64,000 nt of DNA. Origin: Parabacteroides sp. ZJ-118. Its GTDB lineage: Bacteria > Bacteroidota > Bacteroidia > Bacteroidales > Tannerellaceae. Where the stretch lies: positions 25,044 to 89,043 of the forward strand of contig NZ_JAAKDT010000006.1 of assembly GCF_011038785.1 (NCBI RefSeq). The letters run 5' to 3'. The notes under the pieces are model-generated. The model searched no databases. It was not told the origin of the DNA and worked only from the letters and a program-made list of their open reading frames with translations. Below are positions 34,231 through 42,882 of this stretch, piece by piece (position 1 is the first letter of the stretch; each line of letters begins with the position of its first letter). The position numbers and the translations under genes are program-made.

Positions 34231-36567
34231 TCAATCATTCAGCACGGTAAGTTTAGCGAACTTCAGAAGCAATTGCTTTTGCCCGAAATGATCGAAGGCT
34301 ACCGTAGCCTTCGCGTTACCACCTTCTCCTTCTATTGAAACAATCTCACCTTCCCCAAAACGATCATGGCGAACTTTGGATCCTGCCCGTAAACCCGATA
34401 GATCCGGAGCCACCGAAAAGCACGATTCCATCGTGCTTTTTAGCTTCGTAAGAGACCCTTGACGCTGTGCTGTTTGCCTCATTGGCGAAACGGAATCACC
34501 CTCAACCACCCTTGGTTGCCGGAATGGAGAGGCAAAAGCCGGGCGCCCGTAGCGTTCACGAGCCGAGGCGAACGCATCTGAAGCGCCGACATCCGAAGTC
34601 ATATCCAAATACTTAGCGTCTATGTCCCTCAAGAAACGACTGGCCGTACAGATATCCGTCTTTCCGTTACGATAGCGGCTCATCGCATAGCTCAATACGC
34701 AATTTTGCTCCGCACGGGTAATCGCCACGTAGAACAAACGACGCTCCTCCTCTACCGCTCTCGGGTTATCTTTCGATAGAGACGAGGGGAACAGGTCTTC
34801 CTCCAAGCCTACCACGAAAACATTCGTGAATTCCAACCCCTTGGCAGCATGCACGGTCATCATAGTGACCTTATCGGAGTTTTCCTCTTTATCGTTATCC
34901 TGATCCGTGAGTAAGGATACTTCCGCCAAGAAATCGGACATAGCGACTTGCTCCATACCCTCCTCCCTCCGGATCTCGCTGAACTCGGCGATGCCTTTCA
35001 GCAACTCCTGCAAGTTCTCTTGTTTGCTCACGCCCTCTACGGAGCGATCTTGAAACAGGTCGGAAACGACTCCGCTACGCTTCACCACCAAGGTGGCCAA
35101 TTCTTCTGCGGAGAGTCTTTTATTCTCTTCGATGAAAGCTTCGATCAAATTCCGGAAATCGCTCAATTTCTTTGCTGTACCGTTGTTTATAGGCAGCGAA
35201 TATTCCAAGGGGGATCGCAGCACGGTCCATAGACTTACCCCGTATTCGGTAGCGGCGCTGACCAGCTTACCTACTGTCGTATCTCCGATTCCCCGGGTGG
35301 GATAATTGATGATTCGCTTCAGGGCCTCCTCGTCGTGCGGGTTCACGATCAGGCGGAAGTAAGCGATCATGTCCTTGATCTCTTTCCGCTGGTAAAAAGA
35401 CAAACCACCGTAAATCTTATAAGGGATACCCCGCTTTCGCAACGCCTCTTCCAAGATACGGGACTGGGCGTTGGTACGATACAGGATCGCGAAATCGGCA
35501 TACGAGAACTTCCCCGATATCCCGCGCATCTCGTTGATCCGGGCGGCTACGGTGTAGCCCTCCTCATAGTCGGAGTAGGAGGTGAAGACCCTCACCTTGC
35601 TGCCCGCCTCCTTCTCGGAGTAGACCGTCTTGGGTATCTGACGGGTATTCTTGCCAATCAGGCTATTGGCGGCGTTCACGATATTCTGGGTGGAACGGTA
35701 ATTCCTCTCCAGCTTGAAGATACGGCAACCGGTATAAAGATTCTTGAATTGCAGGATGTTATCTATATTAGCGCCTCGGAAGGAATAGATACTCTGGGCG
35801 TCATCCCCTACCACGCAGATACGGCCGTGTCTCTCGCAAAGCCGTTGTACGATCAGGTGTTGGGCGAAGTTCGTATCTTGATACTCGTCCACCAATACAT
35901 ACCGGAAGAAACTCCGGTATTTCTCCAATACGGCCGGATGATCCCGAAACAGGATATTGGTTTGCAGCAACAGGTCGTCGAAGTCCATCGCCCCCGCTTG
36001 CAGGCAACGGTTCTGGTAACGTTTGTAGATTTCCCGGAGCAAGGGGACCTTGGCATTCATATCACTTTCCACGAGTTCTTTATTTTGCTCGTAGGCCGTA
36101 TAGGTGATCAAGGAGTTCTTCGCGTTGGAGATCCGGCTCTGCACCATCCCGATGCGATACACCTTATCATCCAATCGCATTTCCTTGAGGATGGATTTCA
36201 GTAAGCTTTTGGAGTCAGTGGCGTCATAGATCGTGAAATTGGAAGGGTAACCGATATGCGCCGCCTCGTTTCGTAGAATACGGGAGAAGATGGAGTGGAA
36301 AGTTCCCATCCATAGCCGACGGGCCGTTTGCTCACCGGTGATGGCCGCGATACGCTCTTTCATCTCCCGGGCCGCCTTATTAGTAAAGGTCAGCGCCAAG
36401 ATACTATAGGGAGGCAATCCCAATTGCAATAAATAGGCGATCTTATAGGTCAGTACCCTTGTCTTACCGGAGCCCGCCCCGGCTACGACCAAGGATGGCC
36501 CTTCGTTGTAAACCACCGCTTCCCGCTGGCTCTCATTCAGTTGATTCAAATATTCTTCCACATTCAT
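34231..36567 (-). CDS. pcrA: UvrD/PcrA family DNA helicase
   Basis: 778 residues from the ATG at 36567; the frame extends to 36624 but that start is upstream of the TACTTTTG promoter box. Superfamily 1 motifs: Q-motif LNESQREAV, Walker A AGAGSGKT (about 28-35), TFTNKAAREM, DEYQDTNFAQ (motif II), GDDAQSIYSFRGA (motif III), the LERNYRSTQNI motif and VAITRAEQ at motif VI. A C-terminal Tudor-like tail (VRHDRFGEGEIVSIEGEG) binds RNA polymerase in PcrA. It unwinds DNA 3' to 5' in repair and in clearing transcription-replication conflicts. PcrA and UvrD cannot be separated by eye here. Confidence 0.93.
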   Translation of the reverse strand: MNVEEYLNQLNESQREAVVYNEGPSLVVAGAGSGKTRVLTYKIAYLLQLGLPPYSILALTFTNKAAREMKERIAAITGEQTARRLWMGTFHSIFSRILRNEAAHIGYPSNFTIYDATDSKSLLKSILKEMRLDDKVYRIGMVQSRISNAKNSLITYTAYEQNKELVESDMNAKVPLLREIYKRYQNRCLQAGAMDFDDLLLQTNILFRDHPAVLEKYRSFFRYVLVDEYQDTNFAQHLIVQRLCERHGRICVVGDDAQSIYSFRGANIDNILQFKNLYTGCRIFKLERNYRSTQNIVNAANSLIGKNTRQIPKTVYSEKEAGSKVRVFTSYSDYEEGYTVAARINEMRGISGKFSYADFAILYRTNAQSRILEEALRKRGIPYKIYGGLSFYQRKEIKDMIAYFRLIVNPHDEEALKRIINYPTRGIGDTTVGKLVSAATEYGVSLWTVLRSPLEYSLPINNGTAKKLSDFRNLIEAFIEENKRLSAEELATLVVKRSGVVSDLFQDRSVEGVSKQENLQELLKGIAEFSEIRREEGMEQVAMSDFLAEVSLLTDQDNDKEENSDKVTMMTVHAAKGLEFTNVFVVGLEEDLFPSSLSKDNPRAVEEERRLFYVAITRAEQNCVLSYAMSRYRNGKTDICTASRFLRDIDAKYLDMTSDVGASDAFASARERYGRPAFASPFRQPRVVEGDSVSPMRQTAQRQGSLTKLKSTMESCFSVAPDLSGLRAGSKVRHDRFGEGEIVSIEGEGGNAKATVAFDHFGQKQLLLKFAKLTVLND

Positions 36568-36581
36568 CCGTTTTAGGGGTA

Positions 36582-36589
36582 CAAAAGTA
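36582..36589 (-). promoter_or_regulatory. Promoter -7 box of the helicase gene
   Basis: TACTTTTG on the minus strand, 15 bp before the chosen start at 36567. No TTTG at the right distance upstream. It supports the shorter start. Confidence 0.5.
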
Positions 36590-36624
36590 GGGAAAATAAG
36601 CGATTCCGCATAAAAAAACGGCAC

Positions 36625-37215
36625 CGATAAATCCCATTATCGGTAAGATACCTAAATCGCCCTATTTCTTTCTTTATGACTCTTTTTACAGGCAAATCGT
36701 GACAGCGACGTTTCTAAGATCGGCCAAACCAGAAGCCCAGAGGAGTCACAAAACGCGCTTTTGGGTGGAAATATACTCGTTTTCGGGCATGAAAGGAGAC
36801 AAAAGCCTACATATTTAGTCGCGTTGGGCAACGCCAATCCTGTCGTTGGGCATTGTAAACCATCAAGAATAGGGTTGTCAACCGCCGTGAATAGGCATTG
36901 TAACCTCGTTAGAATCCCAGTCATAACCCTATGGAATCGCCCAAAGAGGTCCATGGATATGCGTTCGGATGAATGATTTTCGCTAGAATGAAAGGAGGTT
37001 TTTCGGTATACAGCTAAAGATGAATTGATTAAATATATTTTAACGTGGATTTGAGGGCGTCTTATCCCTTGGCCCGGAAGAAGCGATTCTCCGGGGCTTC
37101 CGTTTACAAAATGTCAAACTGTCAAATCACGTACGGAACATGCCTCTGCCGGAGCCGTAGCCACCACCTCTGTCGTTATTGAAGAAAGGGCGGGGTATAC
37201 CCGTCCCTTTCATAA
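36625..37215 (-). other. Intergenic stretch without a convincing gene
   Basis: About 590 bp between the helicase gene and the macroglobulin gene. I see no domain in the short frames here. GGCATTGTAA occurs twice (near 36850 and 36893). A GC-rich imperfect inverted repeat (CGGAAG ... CTTCCG, 37075-37102) could be part of a terminator, but no T-run follows on either side. Confidence 0.4.
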
Positions 37216-40200
37216 CTAGAATACGGTAACTTCCCGTCCCGCGGTATTCGCACGGATTAAGGAGTCGTACATCGCCTCGCAATAGACCGGAGGCAGGTAA
37301 AAGCGACCCGGATAGACCGCGCAAAGATGGATCTTCACGGTCACCTGACGGCCTGCCGGCAGACGGTCTATATAACTATGGACACGATCGTCACGAATAT
37401 CCTGATAATTCACTCCGGCGGTCAAGCTGTCCGTAGCGGACTCATGCAAGAAACGGGTATTCAGTATTTCCCAGCCGGCAGGGAAGATCTCCGATACTAC
37501 CAAATTAGTATATCCCCGGGTCGAGGGGTTCTTTACCGTAACGACAGCGGAGAAGTTCGTACCTTGCTCCAATTTGGCGATATCGACTGGACGGCCGTTC
37601 AGATCCACATAGCGAACCGCCAACGAGATACCGTTCGCATACGCCTTCTCCTCGCCCTGCTCCGGTGTTCCTTCGGTTATGATACGGGCGAAGAGCGTAG
37701 ATTTACCCGTGTTCTTCAACTCGATGCTCGCCGAGGTTCCCGCCTTATCCGATAAGGTCTCGGACCATATATGTTTATCCGTTCTCACCTGTCCATCCTT
37801 TCCGCCACAGGCATACGTGAAATACAGGGTCTCATCTACCTGGTATCTGGCGAGGTAGTCGGATAAGGCAACCAAGGCGAATGCCGTGGACTGTGTGCTC
37901 AACCAGTCATCCGAAGAAAGCTGCTTGGACAATTCTTCCACCAAAGTAGCGGCCTCCTTGCCCTTATTCAATAAGCAAAGCGTCATTAGCCGGAGGGATT
38001 GATCCCGGACCTCACTGCCGAACGTCTCGTCATACTCGGGAGAACCGGAAGGAAGAGCCGTCGTCTCACTGATCAAGTCTTGAGCGACATCTTCACGGCC
38101 GACCAATGCATAGGCGGAAGCTAGCAACCAGCGACTCATGGAGGTCAGGTCTTTCATCTCTTTCAAGCGGTTCATGGCACCCATCTCCGGCGACCCTGCC
38201 AACGCCAATACATACAGGCGATAGGCTTGCGTAGTCTCTTCCGAATCCTTATAATAAGAGGTAACCGGCTTCCAATTACGGGCTACCCGGCGTAAGTTAT
38301 TCCATACGCTTTGTTTCATAGCCTCGGGGACCAAGTAACCTTTCTTCGAAGCTTCCAGCAAGAAATGAGTCGCGTAAACCGTACCCCAGCCATTGCCGCT
38401 CGTTCCACCCGGCCAATAAGCGAAAGCCCCATCCACGGTCTGGTAAGAACGCAGACGACGGATCACCTCTTTCACGGTCTCCTCCGCAGATTTCGCCTGT
38501 CGCGGGGTCAAATCCGCAAACGCAGAGATATAAAGCTGCGGGAATCCTTTCGAAGTGATCTGTTCCAGACATCCGTGCGGATAACCCGACAAATAAGACA
38601 GACGTGAAGATACGTTCACGGGGGCGATATCCGACACTTCCAAGGTCAACTGATTCGTACCCGCGGCACCCGGCATCGCGATCGTCTCTTTCCAAGACTT
38701 GCCGGCCTCTAAGGTAGCGGCGGTAACTTTCACTTGCGGGCGACGTACCGTACGGATCTCCAGTTCCGTCTCATAAACGGATGTATCTCCTTTACCCGTA
38801 GCGGTTATCGTTACCTTCCCGATACCCGGGTTCTTCTTTACCCGGATACGGAACGAAGCTTGCTGATCCCCTTTTCGCACGAAGCTTAAAGTTTTCGTCG
38901 CCTCGCCAACCACTTCCATATTCGAGCTGCAAGCGATAGATACATTCACGGCTCCTATGCCATCCTCGGTAGCGAATATCGTAGCGGGTACTACCATCTC
39001 CTCTCCCACGCCGATCACCCGGGGCAAGGTTCCCAGTAACATTACAGGCTTACGTACCATCACGCTCTTATCGGCATGTCCATAAGCTTCCCCATTTCCA
39101 GCTACCACCATGATCTTGACACGCCCGTTATAATTCGGCATCCGATAGGTATGTCGAGCGGTCTTTCCCTTCTTCAGCAGGAACGGGCCGTCAAATCGCA
39201 CCACAGGCTTGAAACGGTTCACGATCGCTTTCGGACCTTTTTCCAGCGCATCGTCGCCACCGATACTGAACAATTGCTCGATACGGCCGCCATAAGCGCC
39301 AACCACGTAGTTATACAAATCCCATGTATTCACGCCCAACGCTTCCCGGGCGTTAAACGCTTTCCAGGGTTCCGGCGTACGGAAACGAGTCAGATCCAGC
39401 AAACCCTCATCTACGATCGCCAGCGTATAAGCCATCTCCTTTCCATCCTTCTCGGAGACGGATACGGTATAAGAGGCTTCCGGTTTCAGCTCGGCGGGAG
39501 ATTGGATGACCGGGGTCAGATGGCTCTCGGGAGAAGTTACCGTGAACGGGACTACGCCGTACAGGCGGATCGGCAAATCGTTCTTCGCGAAGCCATGAGG
39601 CTGCAATAAGGTGATATGGACGTAAGCGTTCGGCTGCATATCTTTCGTCACATCCAGCCTCACGGTTGTTTGCTTATCCTCGCATGCATGTTCCGTCAAG
39701 GAGAGGACACGCACGCCATTCTCTATACGGACAATCGCACGGCTTCCTTTCGTAGAGGGAAAGGTAACTATCATCTTCTCGCCGGGCGTATAACGATCCT
39801 TATCGGTCCGGAAACGAAGCATCGTGGCGGACTCGCTGCCATCGGCGTTACGCCGGCCCTCATTATAAGGCCAATCGAAATAACTCATTACTCCCGTAGC
39901 GTGCTTGCTCTCCTTATCTTTCACGGAGATGAAATACGTCCCCCACTCTTTATCCGGGAACGAGAGCCGGAACGTACCCCGGCCGCTCTCATCCGTACGG
40001 ACGGTAAATGTCCTTACCGGCTTATTGTAGGAATCCGATACGTAATTGGCCAGACCGCTACTGTTGGAATCCCACCACCAATGCCAATAAATCTTATATA
40101 CTTTCACCTCTAATGCCGTATTCGCTTGCGGTCTCCCCAAATAATCGACAGAAGCGACCTCGTAGGTATAATTGGCTCCGGTATTTAATTGTTCCTTGTC

Positions 40201-42759
40201 TTTTTGCGGAGATTTGATACCGGCATATCGGCGATAAGGCGAGTAAAGCATCCGGTTCGCATCGATACTGAAATCACCGGATTTCTCATAGACCCGGGTC
40301 ACCAGATTTGCCAGCAACCTGCCGGGAGCGGTAGCACCCAATTCAAAACGGGCTTGTACCGCGGCATTCCCCTGCGCATCGGTAGTCCCGGAGATCAGCT
40401 TGCTCTCTTCCGTATGGAATACACGGGAAGGATCATCGAAACAGAAATCCTTATACCCCTCGAAGGTGGTCGGGGTGGCGATAAAGGTACCCTGTATATC
40501 GTATTTCAAGTTACGGGCAATAGCGCCTTGCAGCCATTCCACATGCAGGCGGGCATCCATAGGCTCACCGCGCAACAAGGTCTTCTCCGGCAAGGATAAG
40601 GCGATCTTCAGACGGTTTGGCTTGATGGACTCGATACGTAAACGCTTCGAGAAAGAGACCCCACCCACTTGCGCCTTCACATTCCACGCACCCGTGGGGG
40701 CATCCGCCTCGGTAACGAAATCGAAGACGTAAAGCCCCAGCTCGCCACGGGTCTGTGTCTTACGGGCATACATCTGCCCTAAGGGGTTGTACAGCTCCAT
40801 CACGATCGGATGGCCGACAGGTAATTGCTTCGCCCGATCATTCAGCATAAAGCCCAGATGCAACGTATCCCCCGGACGCCATACGCCTCGCTCGCCATAA
40901 ATAAAGCCCTTGATCCCTTTCTGGACTACCTCGCCCGATACATCGAACGAACTGAGCGAGAGAGCCGATCCGTCATCCACCCGCAGATAGGAGCGTTGGG
41001 CTCCCTGTGAGGCGATCAGGTAGAACGGACGTCCCGAGGAGAGATCCAGCCGTACCTGTCCCTCGCCGTCGGTCGTACCCGAGGCCAACGATTGGTGTTG
41101 GTAATTATAGGCGGTAACCGTAACCCCCCGCTCCGGCTCCGTATTCTGTATATTATGCGCCAGCACGGTCATATCTTGATCCTGCCCCATCATGGCGATC
41201 AGTCCCAAATTAGTGGCCATGACATTCTTTCCCTCCACCTTGTCAAAGTAATAACTGTCCGAGCAGGGATCACCCCGTTTATTCCAACTATAATCAGACC
41301 CATCATATTGGCGATAATAGTAATACCCACCCTCGTCAAAACGGGCGGACTCTTCCTTGAAACGGATCTCATCCAAGGCCAAGATCTGTTCCTTAGAGAG
41401 GGGCACCGTATCATTCCCGCAAGGATAAACAGACAAAGGCCGATCGAACGAAAGCTCCAGGCGGTAGATAGCGCCCGGTTCCGGTTCGATCAAGCGTTTC
41501 AAATCGATCGCGAACGTATTCCACCGGGACAGATCAAGACCCTCTTCATCCAAGAAGATCGTCTTACGGGCGATCAAGCGTCCGACGCGCATCAGCTCCC
41601 CGGACTCATCCAAGTTGTTCGATTGCAGGAACTGACCGATATTCTGCTCCAATATCTTGATGACGCTCACCGTAACCCCTCGCAAATAAATCGCTTGGAA
41701 AGGAACGGATAATTGCGCGGATCGCGGGATGATCACTCCTTTCCCGATAAAACGGACGTTGGGTTTCCGCTCATCGGCTGCCACTTGACGCACGACGGCC
41801 TCTTTGAGGTTCAAGCCGCTCTTACCGCGGATGCCTGGGTTCAAATGGATGTCCATCACGCCCTTCTCCCGTAAGTCGGCGTCCGGATATAGGCGTAGTT
41901 TGTTTCCATCCACGTTTACGATCTCCGAGGTATTGCCGGCGATAAAAGCCAAGCCTCTCATATCTTGGGCCGGGTCCAGTAATTTCGTGAAAGCTACCTC
42001 CACATAGCGTTCCGGCTCGGATACATAGACCACGTCGTATACAGAGAAATCGTTCTGATCCGGGACGCTCACCGTCACGATATCCGCCTTCTCCACGCCC
42101 AGTTTATTCGAAGAGACGGAAAGCCTAAGCCTCCGTTCCCCCTCCGTCCCGGCGGGAACATTAGCCAGGGTTACCTCATGTCTCTTCCCGTCCGGGCTGT
42201 GTTGCCAAGTGGCGTCTACCCTCTCCGAGAAATCCACCAACGACTCCACGATCTCCGGAGACTCCTTGTCCGGAGTAAAAAGCACGGCGGTCAGATCGTA
42301 CCCGTTCTCGTTTTTCTCGTGGATATCCATCGATTCCAGATTTCCCCGAAGGGCTAAAGGAAACGTGGTAAAACCGAAAGCGAACCGCTTATCCTTGTCC
42401 TGTAGCTCAAACCATTCGGACAAATCGGCTTTCACCTGATAAGAGGTGTTCCGCTCAAAGCCTTTCTCCGGCTTGAATACCAACGTCCGGTTATTTTCGA
42501 AAGCCCATTTCCCCGGCACATCGGGCTCGAGGCGCACGAGTTTCCCCAGCCGGTCCGACTTTAATCGATCCGCCGGGATCTCTTGATTAAAGATCAAGTA
42601 AACAAGGGAATACCGGGAAATCTTCCCGGTAGTAAACGCCTCCACATTTGGATTATAAGGCGGGAGATCTGGATCCTCAGAGCTTGTCGTATTACAACTT
42701 GTCAAGAGAGACAAGAGATAAAGTACGCAGAATAAACCGATAGACCGTATCATACACAT
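37216..42759 (-). CDS. Bacterial alpha-2-macroglobulin lipoprotein
   Basis: 1847 residues. Lipoprotein signal with lipobox LLTSC (Cys at about 22; an ATG two codons in is an alternative start). It has the MG-domain string of bacterial macroglobulins, a bait-region zone, and the thioester motif GCLEQ with Cys at about 1397 in GYPHGCLEQITSKG, followed by the terpenoid-type thioester domain and a C-terminal receptor-binding-like domain. It would trap proteases that reach the periplasm or cell surface. It is divergent from pbpC across 123 bp, the same pairing as yfhM-pbpC in E. coli, where PBP1C repairs peptidoglycan while the macroglobulin blocks the attacker. Confidence 0.93.
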   Translation of the reverse strand: MCMIRSIGLFCVLYLLSLLTSCNTTSSEDPDLPPYNPNVEAFTTGKISRYSLVYLIFNQEIPADRLKSDRLGKLVRLEPDVPGKWAFENNRTLVFKPEKGFERNTSYQVKADLSEWFELQDKDKRFAFGFTTFPLALRGNLESMDIHEKNENGYDLTAVLFTPDKESPEIVESLVDFSERVDATWQHSPDGKRHEVTLANVPAGTEGERRLRLSVSSNKLGVEKADIVTVSVPDQNDFSVYDVVYVSEPERYVEVAFTKLLDPAQDMRGLAFIAGNTSEIVNVDGNKLRLYPDADLREKGVMDIHLNPGIRGKSGLNLKEAVVRQVAADERKPNVRFIGKGVIIPRSAQLSVPFQAIYLRGVTVSVIKILEQNIGQFLQSNNLDESGELMRVGRLIARKTIFLDEEGLDLSRWNTFAIDLKRLIEPEPGAIYRLELSFDRPLSVYPCGNDTVPLSKEQILALDEIRFKEESARFDEGGYYYYRQYDGSDYSWNKRGDPCSDSYYFDKVEGKNVMATNLGLIAMMGQDQDMTVLAHNIQNTEPERGVTVTAYNYQHQSLASGTTDGEGQVRLDLSSGRPFYLIASQGAQRSYLRVDDGSALSLSSFDVSGEVVQKGIKGFIYGERGVWRPGDTLHLGFMLNDRAKQLPVGHPIVMELYNPLGQMYARKTQTRGELGLYVFDFVTEADAPTGAWNVKAQVGGVSFSKRLRIESIKPNRLKIALSLPEKTLLRGEPMDARLHVEWLQGAIARNLKYDIQGTFIATPTTFEGYKDFCFDDPSRVFHTEESKLISGTTDAQGNAAVQARFELGATAPGRLLANLVTRVYEKSGDFSIDANRMLYSPYRRYAGIKSPQKDKEQLNTGANYTYEVASVDYLGRPQANTALEVKVYKIYWHWWWDSNSSGLANYVSDSYNKPVRTFTVRTDESGRGTFRLSFPDKEWGTYFISVKDKESKHATGVMSYFDWPYNEGRRNADGSESATMLRFRTDKDRYTPGEKMIVTFPSTKGSRAIVRIENGVRVLSLTEHACEDKQTTVRLDVTKDMQPNAYVHITLLQPHGFAKNDLPIRLYGVVPFTVTSPESHLTPVIQSPAELKPEASYTVSVSEKDGKEMAYTLAIVDEGLLDLTRFRTPEPWKAFNAREALGVNTWDLYNYVVGAYGGRIEQLFSIGGDDALEKGPKAIVNRFKPVVRFDGPFLLKKGKTARHTYRMPNYNGRVKIMVVAGNGEAYGHADKSVMVRKPVMLLGTLPRVIGVGEEMVVPATIFATEDGIGAVNVSIACSSNMEVVGEATKTLSFVRKGDQQASFRIRVKKNPGIGKVTITATGKGDTSVYETELEIRTVRRPQVKVTAATLEAGKSWKETIAMPGAAGTNQLTLEVSDIAPVNVSSRLSYLSGYPHGCLEQITSKGFPQLYISAFADLTPRQAKSAEETVKEVIRRLRSYQTVDGAFAYWPGGTSGNGWGTVYATHFLLEASKKGYLVPEAMKQSVWNNLRRVARNWKPVTSYYKDSEETTQAYRLYVLALAGSPEMGAMNRLKEMKDLTSMSRWLLASAYALVGREDVAQDLISETTALPSGSPEYDETFGSEVRDQSLRLMTLCLLNKGKEAATLVEELSKQLSSDDWLSTQSTAFALVALSDYLARYQVDETLYFTYACGGKDGQVRTDKHIWSETLSDKAGTSASIELKNTGKSTLFARIITEGTPEQGEEKAYANGISLAVRYVDLNGRPVDIAKLEQGTNFSAVVTVKNPSTRGYTNLVVSEIFPAGWEILNTRFLHESATDSLTAGVNYQDIRDDRVHSYIDRLPAGRQVTVKIHLCAVYPGRFYLPPVYCEAMYDSLIRANTAGREVTVF

Positions 42760-42781
42760 GGATGTTTAAATGGTTGATCCG

Positions 42782-42789
42782 CAAATGTA
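42782..42789 (-). promoter_or_regulatory. Promoter -7 box of the macroglobulin gene
   Basis: TACATTTG on the minus strand, about 23 bp before the start codon. With the opposing box at 42842-42849 it makes a divergent promoter region of about 60 bp, which could be co-regulated. Confidence 0.6.
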
Positions 42790-42841
42790 CGTAAATAAGA
42801 GGATTTAGCGCCTATACTTCCAGACAAACTGATATTTTTCC

Positions 42842-42849
42842 TACATTTG
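42842..42849 (+). promoter_or_regulatory. Promoter -7 box of pbpC
   Basis: TACATTTG on the plus strand, 33 bp before the start codon at 42883. No TTTG at 19-21 bp. It pairs with the divergent macroglobulin promoter. Confidence 0.6.
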
Positions 42850-42882
42850 TTTTAAATATGTGTTATTCAAAGTTCGATCGTT

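Noticed and set aside
36652..36976. Short frames on both strands before the helicase gene
   Set aside because: No domain, overlapping each other, no start signals.
37127..37213. A 28-residue frame (GGGYGSGRGMFRT ending) just after the macroglobulin gene
   Set aside because: Too short to support; its ATG overlaps the vicinity of the macroglobulin stop and there is no independent signal.
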